From NCBI GenBank assembly GCA_963832785.1, contig CAWHVF010000005.1, forward strand, positions 1,488,001-1,552,000: a stretch of DNA of 64,000 nucleotides, written 5' to 3'. The notes below the pieces were generated by a model. It saw nothing but the letters and a program-made list of their open reading frames with translations. It did not search any database and was not told where the DNA came from. The DNA is from CAWBRT01 sp963832785. Its GTDB lineage: Bacteria; Acidobacteriota; Terriglobia; Terriglobales; Acidobacteriaceae. Position 1 is the stretch's first letter; every line of letters begins with the position of its first letter. This document shows positions 33,546-41,984 of this stretch, piece by piece. Made by a program: the position numbers and the translations under genes.

Positions 33546-35180
33546 ATGAGCGTACATACCACTTCCGTAAGTGGAGTCAGAATCGACGCGCCCCGCCATC
33601 CGGGGCAGGATCAAGTTCTCACCCCCGAAGCGGTTGCCTTCCTGGCCGATCTGCATCGGGGTTTCAATTCCCGCCGCCTGGAGCTGCTGGACGCCCGCAC
33701 CGAACGCCAGAAGCGGATCGATGCCGGCGAGCGGCCCGACTTCCTGCCGCAAACCAAACACATCCGCGAATCCGAGTGGACCGTCGCCCCCATTCCCGCC
33801 GATCTCCAGGACCGCCGCGTGGAAATCACCGGCCCGGCCGAGCGCAAGATGATCATCAACGCCCTCAACTCCGGCGCCAGCGTCTTCATGGCCGACTTCG
33901 AAGACTCGATCACCCCAACCTGGATGAACATGATCGAGGGCCAGATCAACCTCAGTGACGCCGTCCGCCGCACCATCTCTTTCACCGACCCGGCCAGCGG
34001 CAAGAACTACCGGCTAAATGAAAAGACGGCCGTGCTGTTCGTCCGGCCGCGCGGCTGGCACCTGGATGAGGCTCACGTGGAAATCGACGGCCGGCCAATG
34101 TCCGGTTCCCTGTTCGATTTTGGCCTGTTCTTCTTCCGCAACGTCAAAGCGCAGATTGCCGCCGGCACCGGCCCTTACTTCTACCTGCCCAAGATGGAAA
34201 GCCGCCTGGAAGCGCGGCTGTGGAACGACGTCTTTGCCTACGCGCAAAAGGTTCTGGGTGTGCCCTACGGCACCATCCGCGCCACCGTGCTGATCGAAAC
34301 CATTTTGGCCGCCTTCGAAATGGACGAGATTCTCTACGAGTTGCGTGACCACTCCGCCGGCCTGAACGCCGGGCGCTGGGATTACATCTTCAGCTTCATC
34401 AAGAAGTTCTCAAAGGACCCCAAGGTGGTGTTGCCCAATCGCGCGCAGGTGACCATGACCACCCACTTTATGCGCTCCTACAGCCAGTTGCTCATTCGCA
34501 CCTGCCACCGGCGCAACATCCACGCCATGGGCGGTATGTCGGCCTTCATTCCGGTGAAAAGGGACGCCGACCTCAACGAGAAGGCATTCGCCCAAGTGCG
34601 CGCCGACAAGGAGCGCGAGGCGGGCGACGGCCACGATGGAACCTGGGTGGCCCATCCCGGCCTGGTAGGCGTTGCCAAGGAGGTCTTCGACCGCCTCATG
34701 CCGCAACTGAACCAGATCGATAAGAAGCATCCCGAGTACCAGTTCGGCGCCGCCGACCTGCTCCAGATCCCGCCCGGCGACATCACCGAGGCCGGCCTCA
34801 CGCAGAATATCGCCGTCGGCCTGGGTTACCTGGAGTCGTGGATTCGCGGCACCGGCTGTGTCCCCCTGTTCAACCTTATGGAGGACGCGGCCACGGCGGA
34901 GATCAGCCGCGCCCAGCTTTGGCAGTGGATTCACCACGGCGCCCGCATGAAGGATGGACGCACGGTGGACGTCAAGCTCTGCGACTCGATCCTGAATGGA
35001 GAACTGCAGAAGGCCAAGGGCACGGTGCCGTCAGCACACTTCGTTGCCTATCAAAGGGCTGCGGAATTGATGCGCCGGATGTACGCTTCGCCGGAGTTCG
35101 TCGAGTTCCTGACAATCCCGGCCTACCAGTTGATCCTGCAGCTTGAGCGCGGCAAAGCCGGCGAAGAAATGGTGGCCTGA
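33546..35180 (+). CDS. aceB: Malate synthase A
   Basis: This 544-residue enzyme condenses glyoxylate and acetyl-CoA into malate in the glyoxylate shunt. The family signature RDHSAGLNAGRWDYIFSF appears near residue 270, with GTIRATVLIETILAAFEMDEI before it. The N-terminal FMADFEDSITPTWMNMIEGQ and the C-terminal part ISRAQLWQWIHHGA also match the A form (about 530-550 residues) rather than the 720-residue G form. AAAGGAAAAGCG precedes the ATG. Isocitrate lyase is not in the window, so glyoxylate may also come from glycolate or other sources. An upstream CRP-type site suggests catabolic control. Confidence 0.96.
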   Translation: MSVHTTSVSGVRIDAPRHPGQDQVLTPEAVAFLADLHRGFNSRRLELLDARTERQKRIDAGERPDFLPQTKHIRESEWTVAPIPADLQDRRVEITGPAERKMIINALNSGASVFMADFEDSITPTWMNMIEGQINLSDAVRRTISFTDPASGKNYRLNEKTAVLFVRPRGWHLDEAHVEIDGRPMSGSLFDFGLFFFRNVKAQIAAGTGPYFYLPKMESRLEARLWNDVFAYAQKVLGVPYGTIRATVLIETILAAFEMDEILYELRDHSAGLNAGRWDYIFSFIKKFSKDPKVVLPNRAQVTMTTHFMRSYSQLLIRTCHRRNIHAMGGMSAFIPVKRDADLNEKAFAQVRADKEREAGDGHDGTWVAHPGLVGVAKEVFDRLMPQLNQIDKKHPEYQFGAADLLQIPPGDITEAGLTQNIAVGLGYLESWIRGTGCVPLFNLMEDAATAEISRAQLWQWIHHGARMKDGRTVDVKLCDSILNGELQKAKGTVPSAHFVAYQRAAELMRRMYASPEFVEFLTIPAYQLILQLERGKAGEEMVA

Positions 35181-35230
35181 GGCGCTAGAGCTGTTACCCC
35201 AAGCTAGATTTGCCGGTGTAAGCATTTAGG

Positions 35231-35255
35231 GGAAGCCCACACCTTCAGGCGTGGG
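35231..35255. repeat. GCGTGGG palindrome copy
   Basis: CCCAC-ACCTTCAGGC-GTGGG, preceded by GGAAG, resembles the hairpin at 3707-3726 (which is followed by CTTCC on the other strand). It belongs to the same dispersed extragenic family. Confidence 0.5.
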
Positions 35256-35269
35256 TAATACCCTATGAG

Positions 35270-35359
35270 TGTCATCCTGAGCGAAGCAAAGGATCTGCTG
35301 TTTTTGAAAGTAAAGCAGATCCTTCGACCGCGCAACAACAGCGCGGCCTCAGGATGACA
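35270..35359. repeat. 90-bp nested inverted repeat after malate synthase
   Basis: Outer arms TGTCATCCTGAG (35270-35281) and CTCAGGATGACA (35348-35359) are perfect inverted repeats. Inner arms AAGGATCTGCT and AGCAGATCCTT pair inside them. The right half recurs at 10210-10258, and the outer sequence resembles the ends of the 24946-25127 element. Confidence 0.75.
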
Positions 35360-35433
35360 GCAGCTCGCGCGTCAGCGCCCAGTCCTTGTGCTCGATCCGG
35401 TCGGCCAGCGGCCTCAACACCCAACAAAATCTA

Positions 35434-35461
35434 ACCACAGAGATCACAGAGGCCACAGAGG
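35434..35461. repeat. CACAGAG short tandem repeat
   Basis: Three near-identical 9-10-base units of the type (C/T)CACAGAG(A/G) lie within the 3-hydroxyacyl-CoA dehydrogenase remnant, where conserved coding ends. Confidence 0.6.
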
Positions 35462-35473
35462 TTGCCGGGGAGC

Positions 35474-35558
35474 TTACTCCGGCATTGGCTAGGTGCGCGG
35501 CAATGCGAGCGCCCATCGTCCCGGCACCCAGGATGGTTACTTTCTCTATATGCTTCAT
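35474..35558 (-). pseudogene. N-terminal fragment of a 3-hydroxyacyl-CoA dehydrogenase
   Basis: Only about 28 codons are recognisable: MKHIEKVTILGAGTMGARIA followed by AHLANAG, the NAD-binding Rossmann start of the HAD family. The open frame then continues into a CACAGAG tandem repeat and unrelated sequence and stops at 35349, far short of the 280-800 residues expected. The remnant points to an earlier fatty-acid oxidation gene disrupted by repeat expansion or deletion. Confidence 0.65.
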
Positions 35559-35941
35559 GAAATCAGGCTTCGCTCCGGAGCGGCAGCAGGTCTCAACGCC
35601 GGGTTAGATGCGGCCAGAATCCCGGCGGCATATTGCACTGCAAATTGCACTGGATCTTGTCCAAACCCTGGTAGCAAAGCCAGTTGCACGTCCGTTTGGA
35701 AGGCATAATCCTACGGATAGAGGCGCTCGCCCTGATCCTGCTTTGCTCAATTCCCGTAAATAGAACTTTAGTGGTGTTATTAACAGGCGACCTGCCTTCC
35801 TGAGCAGCTAATGGCATAAAAAGCCGCAATAGATGTTGCATTGCGAACGGAGCTGAAGTAAAAGTTGGGTTATCTTTATTGTCTTATCTTTTTAACGCAG
35901 GTGTTTTCCGGGCTAGTAACGGGTATTTACCTGTTTAACAA

Positions 35942-35955
35942 CAGGTGCACACCTG
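35942..35955. promoter_or_regulatory. Palindrome upstream of the second MFS gene
   Basis: CAGGTG-CA-CACCTG is a 14-base inverted repeat about 200 bases before the MFS start. It is a plausible operator, with no regulator assigned. Confidence 0.35.
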
Positions 35956-36153
35956 GGATAAGGTGCTTTGAACTGATCGCAGTAAACGAAGGGTTGTGCG
36001 ATAGCGGTATAGGGGCCTGGGGTTCTCAATACCGGATTCAGCGTTGGTTTTTCAGCAATCTTTCAGCAGCTAGATTGGTCAGCGTTATTTAGGTGATCCC
36101 GCTCCTTTTACTCAGGACGGGCCAAGATTAGTCCCCAAGAAAGGGAAAAAGAA

Positions 36154-37521
36154 ATGGCTCAGCAACAGCAGCTCACAAGCGACGCCAAGAAAGCGATGGT
36201 GTCGCAGTTCCTCGGGTTTGGGTTGGACGCCTATGACATGGCAATGGTGGTTGTCATGGCTCCCATCCTGACCAAGTTGTTTGTCTCACCGACAGGCAGT
36301 CAGGCTTGGCAAATTACCAAGGTTCTTCTGCTCTATTCGATAACGATGGCAGCCCGGCCGGTAGGCTCGGCATTTTTCGGCCATTATGCCGATAAGATCG
36401 GCCGGCGCTGGCTGTTGATGTTTACCATCGCCGGCGTCGGTATCATGTCATTACTGGCAGGCTTCCTGCCAACCTACGCCTCAGTCGGAGGGATGGCGTA
36501 CCTTCTCTTCAGCTTGTTGCGCTTCTTTATGGGGTGCTTCTTCGGCGGTGAATACGCGGTCGGCCACACCTTCGCCATCGAGCACGCACCACGGGAGAAA
36601 CGCGGCAAGGTTGCCGGCTTCGTGCAGTCGGGCTTCCCGCTGGGCTACGTTTTTGCCTCGCTGTGCGTGGCCGCGATTTCCAAGATTGCCGGTCCGGCCG
36701 GGATGCTCACCTGGGGCTGGCGCGTTTGCTTCATTACCGGCGTGGTCCCCGTGTTCCTGGCTCTCTGGATCCGGACCCAACTGCATGAGTCGCCCGAGTT
36801 CGAGAAAGCCAAGGCCGCCGGCAAAGTCGAGAAGGCGCCTTTCTTGAGCCTCTTCAAGCCGCCGCAACTGGGTCCGTTTTTGCAGGTCTTTGTCTTCATG
36901 ACCGGCTTGTTCCTCACCGACTACTCGGTGTACGGATACCTTCCCTCGATCCTGACCCTGCATGGCCGGGGTTTTGACACCACTACCTACAGCCTGATCT
37001 ACGGCTTCGCCCTGTTCCTGTCGTTCCTTGGCTACAACCTTTATGGCTGGCTCTCCGACAAGACTGGACGCAAGATCCTGACGCAGTGGTATTGCGTTTT
37101 CCTGGTGGTGTTCGCCGTGCCGGTTTATTACGTCCTCTACAACGCCGCAGTTGCCAAGAATATTGGAATGGCGTTGCTGGGCTGCTGCATGGCGGGCATG
37201 CTGAAGCTAGCCTGGGGCATGCTTCCGGCCTATCTGTGCGAGCGCTTCCCCACCAAGACGCGCGCCGTAGGCGTGGGATTCGGCTATTCGGCAGGCGCGC
37301 TCATTGGCGCCTGGTTCAGCGTCTATGTGCTGATGGCGCACGAGATCCCGTTCATTGCCAGTGTTGAGGGCAAGGACCTGTGGCTCTCGCCGGCTGTTAT
37401 TTTGACCATCGGCGCCATCATGACGTGGTGCAGCCTGCTCTTCTCGCCGGAGACCAAGCACCTCGAACTGGACCAGGTGGGAGAGAAAGAGGCCGCTGCC
37501 TACGCCAAGGCCGCCCGCTAA
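36154..37521 (+). CDS. MFS transporter (metabolite:H+ symporter-like)
   Basis: This 455-residue carrier has about twelve membrane helices. The N-terminal LGFGLDAYDMAMVVVMAPIL carries the Asp pair typical of carboxylate carriers, the MFS loop motif is FGHYADKIGRRWLLMF (near residues 74-89), and the second-half repeat is YGWLSDKTGRKILTQW. FGGEYAVGHTFAIEHAPREKRGK matches the metabolite:H+ symporter group. AAGGGAAAAAG lies before the ATG. An intrinsic terminator follows directly. Substrate is unknown. It is only 21% diverged in layout from the carrier at 28671, but in sequence the two are clearly different subfamilies. Confidence 0.88.
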   Translation: MAQQQQLTSDAKKAMVSQFLGFGLDAYDMAMVVVMAPILTKLFVSPTGSQAWQITKVLLLYSITMAARPVGSAFFGHYADKIGRRWLLMFTIAGVGIMSLLAGFLPTYASVGGMAYLLFSLLRFFMGCFFGGEYAVGHTFAIEHAPREKRGKVAGFVQSGFPLGYVFASLCVAAISKIAGPAGMLTWGWRVCFITGVVPVFLALWIRTQLHESPEFEKAKAAGKVEKAPFLSLFKPPQLGPFLQVFVFMTGLFLTDYSVYGYLPSILTLHGRGFDTTTYSLIYGFALFLSFLGYNLYGWLSDKTGRKILTQWYCVFLVVFAVPVYYVLYNAAVAKNIGMALLGCCMAGMLKLAWGMLPAYLCERFPTKTRAVGVGFGYSAGALIGAWFSVYVLMAHEIPFIASVEGKDLWLSPAVILTIGAIMTWCSLLFSPETKHLELDQVGEKEAAAYAKAAR

Positions 37522-37547
37522 CTAATAAGTCAGGTACGTTCGTACCC

Positions 37548-37579
37548 AGGGGACCGTCGGCACGATGGTCCCCTTTTTT
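37548..37579 (+). terminator. Intrinsic terminator after the second MFS gene
   Basis: GGGGACC (37549-37555) and GGTCCCC (37567-37573) form a perfect stem with an 11-base loop, followed by six T residues (37574-37579). It starts 27 bases after the stop at 37521. Confidence 0.85.
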
Positions 37580-37670
37580 GCCTGATTCCAGCCATATCAC
37601 AGTCCGGCAGCTTCTACATCACCTTGCGCTGTGAGCAATAACCTTGAGTCCGGCCCTGATCCGTTTATTC

Positions 37671-37693
37671 ATAGGATGTGCTTATAGGATGTG
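37671..37693 (+). promoter_or_regulatory. Direct repeat upstream of the Crp/Fnr gene
   Basis: ATAGGATGTG occurs at 37671-37680 and again at 37684-37693, a 13-base period, 60-80 bases before the regulator's ATG. It may be a tandem binding site; nothing more can be said. Confidence 0.35.
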
Positions 37694-37752
37694 GTTAAAG
37701 TCATAGGGCACGTGTGTGCCTGTCGCTGGAACCGGCAGTCTACGAGGTGGAT

Positions 37753-38496
37753 ATGCCTACGTCAAGATATGGCTTCGACATAGTCGAGAGCTGCCTGGGC
37801 TGCAAGATGAAAACCGACCGCCGGTTCTGCAACTTGCCGCCGCAAGCCCTGGCGGCTTTCGAGGCGATCCGCTACGCCAATGTCTTCCCCAAGAATGCGG
37901 TGCTGTTTTCCGAAAGCCACGAACCGCGCGGCGTCTTTCTGCTGTGCCGCGGCCGGGTCAAGCTGTCTTTCTCCTCCGCCCAGGGCAAGACCATCATCAT
38001 GCGGATCGCCGAGTCGGGAGAGATCCTCGGCGTCAGCGCCACCATCTCCGGCCTGCCCTACATGGTAAGCGCCGAAACCATAGAGCCCTCGCAGATCGCC
38101 TTTGTCAAGCGCGATGACTTTCTCCGCTTTGTCCACACTTACGGCGCCGCCGCCTTCGCCATAACCGAGCAACTGGCGGAAAAATATATGTTCGCCTGCC
38201 GCGAGCTGCGCTCCTTCAACCTGGCGCAATCGGCCGCCGAGAAGGTGGCCAAGCTGCTGCTGGAATGGAGCGGGCGCCTGGGCGCGCCCGAGGACCGCGA
38301 GGTCAAAATCACCCTGGGCCTGACTCACGAAGAGATGGGACAGATGATCGGCGCCTCGCGCGAAACCGTCACCCGCGTGCTGATGGAGCTAAAAAAACGC
38401 CAGGTCCTGCGCGCGCGGGGAAATACCCTGACCATCCGCGACCGCGCCACGCTGAAAAAACTGGCGGCCGCCACCGAGTTCATCAAGCTGCGCTGA
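37753..38496 (+). CDS. Crp/Fnr family transcription regulator
   Basis: This 247-residue regulator has an N-terminal cysteine cluster SCLGCKMKTDRRFC (C-x2-C-x8-C), a cyclic-nucleotide-binding-fold sensor (residues about 35-150; GVFLLCRGRVKLSFSSAQGKT) and a C-terminal winged helix. The recognition helix ASRETVTRVLMELKK carries the Arg-Glu-xxx-Arg pattern of CRP, so it should read a TGTGA-type half site. The Cys cluster resembles FNR, but the internal fourth Cys at the FNR position is not evident. Oxygen sensing is therefore uncertain. The ATG at 37753 is chosen because GAGGTGG precedes it; an upstream TTG would add 13 residues. TGTGA-type sites occur at 33251 and 41260. Confidence 0.88.
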   Translation: MPTSRYGFDIVESCLGCKMKTDRRFCNLPPQALAAFEAIRYANVFPKNAVLFSESHEPRGVFLLCRGRVKLSFSSAQGKTIIMRIAESGEILGVSATISGLPYMVSAETIEPSQIAFVKRDDFLRFVHTYGAAAFAITEQLAEKYMFACRELRSFNLAQSAAEKVAKLLLEWSGRLGAPEDREVKITLGLTHEEMGQMIGASRETVTRVLMELKKRQVLRARGNTLTIRDRATLKKLAAATEFIKLR

Positions 38497-38555
38497 GACG
38501 TACCAGGATTTCCCGGCCAGGCTGATCGGACATCAAATTTCCCCCGCGGCTTATG

Positions 38556-38672
38556 AGGCTGCGAAAAACAGATTTAGGGGCGGATGTGACTACAGGATCT
38601 TGTTAGCGATTGTTGTAGTAGCCACAGCCCATAGTGCCTCGCTTGTTGCTTCGGCGCGTTTTTCCGCAGCCT
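38556..38672. repeat. 117-bp MITE-like element, copy A
   Basis: It starts AGGCTGCGAAAAACAG and ends GTTTTTCCGCAGCCT, with terminal inverted repeats of about 14 bases. Its reverse complement aligns along its full length to 55245-55361, with shared blocks such as CGCGCCGAAGCAACAAGCGA. It has no coding capacity. It ends 2 bases before the stop codon of the convergent histidine kinase. Confidence 0.85.
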
Positions 38673-38673
38673 G

Positions 38674-41001
38674 TTATGCCCTGGAAGCCTTCACTGCCCG
38701 GCTGCCGCGCTCCGCGGTAATGGGGAAGTGAATTGAGAATACGGTTCCCTTCCCCAGCTTGCTGCGCAAGCGAATGGTGCCGCCGTACTTCTGTACCAGC
38801 TCCTTGGTCACCCACAGTCCCAGGCCGGTCCCCACGTTTTCCTTGGTGGTGAAAAACGGCTCGAATACCCTGGCCATGCGGTCGGGCGCGATGCCCGTGC
38901 CGGTATCGGCGATGGTCAGCCGCGCCGAGCGGTGCCCATTCACCAGGCAGGGACGGATTCGCAGTAGCAGCCTGCCGTTTCTGTCCATGGCGTCCAGGCT
39001 GTTGGAGACCAGATTGGAGACGATCTGGCGCATCTCGCCGTCCACCGCCATGATTTTTTCTACCGCGGCGTAGCGCTTCTCGATGGTAATCTCTCGCGAC
39101 TTCAAGCGGGGAACGAAAAGGTCTACCACGCTGTCAACCGTGCTGCGCAGCTCGACCGGGGCCGGAGTCGAGTGGTCGCGGTAGAAGCCCAATGTTCTTT
39201 GCGCCAGGTGGGCGACCCGGTGCAACTCTTGCACGGCGATATCCAGGTTGGCCCTGGCTTCGGCGGAGATGGACTTGTCCATCCACGCCAGGTAAACGGC
39301 GTTGCTGATGGCTTCCAGGGGGTTGTTGATCTCGTGCGCTACGGTGGCCGCCATGCGGCCCGCCGAAGCCAGCTTCTCACTGCGGATCAGGGCCTGCTCG
39401 GCCTGTTTGCGATCGGTAATGTCGGTCCGCACTCCGTCCCAGATGGTACGGCCATCGGGCAGGCGCCGGGGGCGGGAAACAATGTGCATCCAGCGAATCT
39501 GCCCATCGGGCAATCGCATGCGCACTTCGCGCTCGAACACGGAAAGATCGCGCGCGGAAATCCGCTCCGCCTCCAGGAATGCCGGCAATTCCTCTGGCAG
39601 GAACTGGCGGTGCAGCACCCGGGCGTCCCGCAGCACCGCCTCGGGCTGGACGCCGTTCAGGCGCTCGACCCCGGCGCTCACGTAGAGGAAGCGCGGCGTC
39701 CCGTCCGCCTCGTGGGTGTATTGAAAGATCATGCTGTTGGGCAGGTTGTCGCCCAGCAGCCGCAGGCGCTCTTCGCTGACGCGCAAGGCGGTCAAAATGG
39801 CTGAGACTTCAGCGGCATGAGCGCGGGCATCGGCCTCCCGGCGTTGGAGTTCGGCGTTGGAGCGCTCCAATTCCTCCGCCTGTCGCCGCACCGCCTCCGC
39901 GCGCTCGCGCTCGGCCGTACGCTGTTGCAGCAGTTGCGAGGCAATCAGCAGCGACTGGCCGACCTGGTTGGTCTCGGCCAAATCGAGTTGTCCTATGTCC
40001 ACCGGCTCGCCGCTGCCCAGCGCCAGCACCGGGGCAATCAGCGCCTGAATGGAGGCGGCGATCCGCCGCGCCAAAAACAGGCCCAGCCCCATGCTGGTAA
40101 TGGAAAGCAAAGCCGCCAAGCAAAGGGCCCACCGCAGCGATCGCCAGATCTCGGCAATGAACACTGCCTTGGGAATTCCGATGGAGACCGCCCAGCCGGT
40201 GGTCATCGACCGGCTGAAGACGACCATTACCGGCGTGCCTTCCAGGTTGGGGCCGTCAAAGGCACCTTCAACGCTCTCCATCAGACGCTTTGCCAGAGCA
40301 GCGCTGACCGGCATGCCAACGTATCTCTCGGGGTAGCGGTTACGGGCCACAACCACATGGTTGCGGTCGGAGATGGCAACGTTCCATTCGTGAGGAATGC
40401 GCTGTTGCGAAAGCGCCGCCATGAGCCGCTGCGCGGGAATGGTAAGGGCCAGGTCGTACACCACGCGCGTGCCCCGGAAGACCGGCACATCCGCGCTGAT
40501 CAGGGGCCGCCCGGTCACCGCCCCCCTGAACAGATTGCTGATAAACGGCTTGCCGCTGGCATAAATGCTTCGTACCGCCTCGGTGACGTTGCGCCTGGGC
40601 AATGGCTTGCCAAAGGGCACATAGGAATTCATCAACTGCTGCCCACTGCCGTCGGCCAGAATGATGTCGCCGCCCGAATAGTCGCGCAGCACCAACTGCG
40701 CCTGGCGATGGAACCCGGCCAGGTCGCCGGTGTCAAGCGAAGGCGAGGTGGCCAGGGCGGTGACGCTGGACTGCATGTTGCCCAGCTCCCGGTCAACTAC
40801 CGTCGAAAGAGCCCGCGCCGTGGCCAACACGCTGTCCTGCAGCGCATACCGCTTGTGCTGATACGAGTAATAGACCAGAAAGCCGGCGGTTAACCACCCC
40901 GGCAGAACACAGGCCAGCACCAGGCAGGCCAGGCGAAAACGTATGGTCCGCTGCCGCGGTTTGCGCGGCGTCCCACCGGGGGCGGTGTGGCGGTCATCCA
41001 T
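38674..41001 (-). CDS. Cache-PAS sensor histidine kinase
   Basis: This membrane kinase has about 775 residues if started at the ATG at 41001 (MDDRHTAPGG), which has GGAG 11 bases before it. In-frame starts at 41100 or 41163 would add 33 or 54 residues without changing the domains. A first helix (FRLACLVLACVLPGWLTAGF) and a second (LCLAALLSITSMGLGLFLA) bracket a dCache-like periplasmic sensor. A HAMP-like linker, a coiled coil and a PAS domain (about 405-525) follow. The HisKA box is ATVAHEINNPLEAISNAVYL, and the ATPase has NLVSNSLDAMDRNG and GTGLGLWVTKELVQKYGG. No response regulator adjoins it. A CRP-like site lies upstream at 41260. Confidence 0.9.
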   Translation of the reverse strand: MDDRHTAPGGTPRKPRQRTIRFRLACLVLACVLPGWLTAGFLVYYSYQHKRYALQDSVLATARALSTVVDRELGNMQSSVTALATSPSLDTGDLAGFHRQAQLVLRDYSGGDIILADGSGQQLMNSYVPFGKPLPRRNVTEAVRSIYASGKPFISNLFRGAVTGRPLISADVPVFRGTRVVYDLALTIPAQRLMAALSQQRIPHEWNVAISDRNHVVVARNRYPERYVGMPVSAALAKRLMESVEGAFDGPNLEGTPVMVVFSRSMTTGWAVSIGIPKAVFIAEIWRSLRWALCLAALLSITSMGLGLFLARRIAASIQALIAPVLALGSGEPVDIGQLDLAETNQVGQSLLIASQLLQQRTAERERAEAVRRQAEELERSNAELQRREADARAHAAEVSAILTALRVSEERLRLLGDNLPNSMIFQYTHEADGTPRFLYVSAGVERLNGVQPEAVLRDARVLHRQFLPEELPAFLEAERISARDLSVFEREVRMRLPDGQIRWMHIVSRPRRLPDGRTIWDGVRTDITDRKQAEQALIRSEKLASAGRMAATVAHEINNPLEAISNAVYLAWMDKSISAEARANLDIAVQELHRVAHLAQRTLGFYRDHSTPAPVELRSTVDSVVDLFVPRLKSREITIEKRYAAVEKIMAVDGEMRQIVSNLVSNSLDAMDRNGRLLLRIRPCLVNGHRSARLTIADTGTGIAPDRMARVFEPFFTTKENVGTGLGLWVTKELVQKYGGTIRLRSKLGKGTVFSIHFPITAERGSRAVKASRA

Positions 41002-41259
41002 TACGCAGGGGACTCCGGCTGTTCCGAGTCCGGAGTTCGCGCGGACGCCTTCCTCAGCTCCTGCATCCGTGACGGTCAGGCATTTCTCCAACAACTTCAT
41101 CTGCAATTTGCCTTGATGCCAAGCCGCTAAGGAGAAACATCCCTTGCGGGTAACTCCGCGCAACTACGGCCTTGACGGGAGCCCAGGCGGCCCTGGCCGG
41201 AGGCTGCCGGAGTGAAATCCACTCAGATAAATATCCTACAGGTTGCGGTCACGAGTGTG

Positions 41260-41275
41260 TATGACGGATGTCACA
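41260..41275. promoter_or_regulatory. Near-consensus CRP-type site upstream of the Cache kinase
   Basis: TATGACGGATGTCACA matches TGTGA-N6-TCACA with one mismatch. It is in the gap between the divergently read end of the pentapeptide-like gene and the kinase start, about 160-260 bases before the possible kinase starts. Confidence 0.45.
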
Positions 41276-41376
41276 AATTTGGCCACACCGGGCCATCCGC
41301 CTAACAGGTAAGCTGGAATAACCCCAAAAAGTGCCTGTGGTCCCACAAAAGAGTGTGCGCTACCGCCAGCTCCCAG

Positions 41377-41640
41377 CTAGCTTGCCCGGGGATGTTCGTG
41401 CAACACGGGTACGCCGGGCGGCAGTGTCAAGGCATTGGTTATGGCGAGATCACCTACGCTAAGGCGATCGACCGTAAGCTCGCCGATCTTAAGTGACTTT
41501 AGGGTTGCCCTGCCGGCGACCAGGCGCCCGACCGCCAACCGGCCTATGGCCAAGGCCCCGATCGCAAACGCTCCCAAGGCGAGCGCCCCGATTGCCGCCG
41601 CACCAAACCGGATTGCATGGGCTTTGCGAAATCCTTGCAT
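41377..41640 (-). CDS. Small [A/I]IG-repeat protein
   Basis: This 87-residue protein consists almost wholly of 5-residue repeats: AIGALALGAFAIGALAIGRL, then AVGRLVAGRATLKSLKIGEL and TVDRLSVGDLAITNALTL. Every fifth residue is Leu, Phe or Ile with a small residue before Gly, the periodicity of a right-handed quadrilateral beta-helix of the pentapeptide type. A short basic start (MQGFRKAHAIRFG) precedes it. GAGGAGACAGCA lies upstream of the ATG. I recall similar anonymous proteins in many soil bacteria, but no function. It stands alone between the kinase and the aldo/keto reductase. Confidence 0.75.
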   Translation of the reverse strand: MQGFRKAHAIRFGAAAIGALALGAFAIGALAIGRLAVGRLVAGRATLKSLKIGELTVDRLSVGDLAITNALTLPPGVPVLHEHPRAS

Positions 41641-41984
41641 TGCTGTCTCCTCGCTGGAATACAGGATGAAATTCTTCCTGGACTAGATGCCGGCGCGCCT
41701 ATGCGGGGCTGATTTCTTTTGCGGCATCGCGCACCTGGGCCGCCTGCAACTCCTGCGCGCGGGTGCCCTGTTGGAGCCGACAGCACTGGGATTGACTGGC
41801 GGGACATAATAGGAAGTCTGGAGCAGCACAGCACTTTTTGCGGAGCTTAGCTGAGCGCGGCGGCCGTGCTTGCCGACACGCGTTGTTGGCAGCTAATGCA
41901 TTCCAGGCTTTGTCGTAGCCACAGCAAGCTACGATGTTAGAGGAAGTAAAGATTGCTTAAAAATCGGGCGGCACAGGGGAACAA
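41641..41984. other. Divergent intergenic region
   Basis: This 344-base gap separates the repeat protein from the aldo/keto reductase. I see no gene, operator or clear promoter in it. Confidence 0.45.

Larger units (their letters stand above)
35181..36153. other. Repeat-rich intergenic region with a gene remnant
   Basis: This 973-base stretch holds palindromes (35231-35255, 35270-35359), CACAGAG tandem repeats (35434-35461), a 3-hydroxyacyl-CoA dehydrogenase fragment (35474-35558) and a candidate operator (35942-35955). From 35560 to 35940 it is lower in GC than its neighbours and has no convincing gene. Confidence 0.6.

Noticed and set aside
35865..36092. A 75-codon frame with a hydrophobic start
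   Set aside because: It overlaps a candidate operator and has no ribosome-binding site; the hydrophobic run is short and the rest is random-looking.
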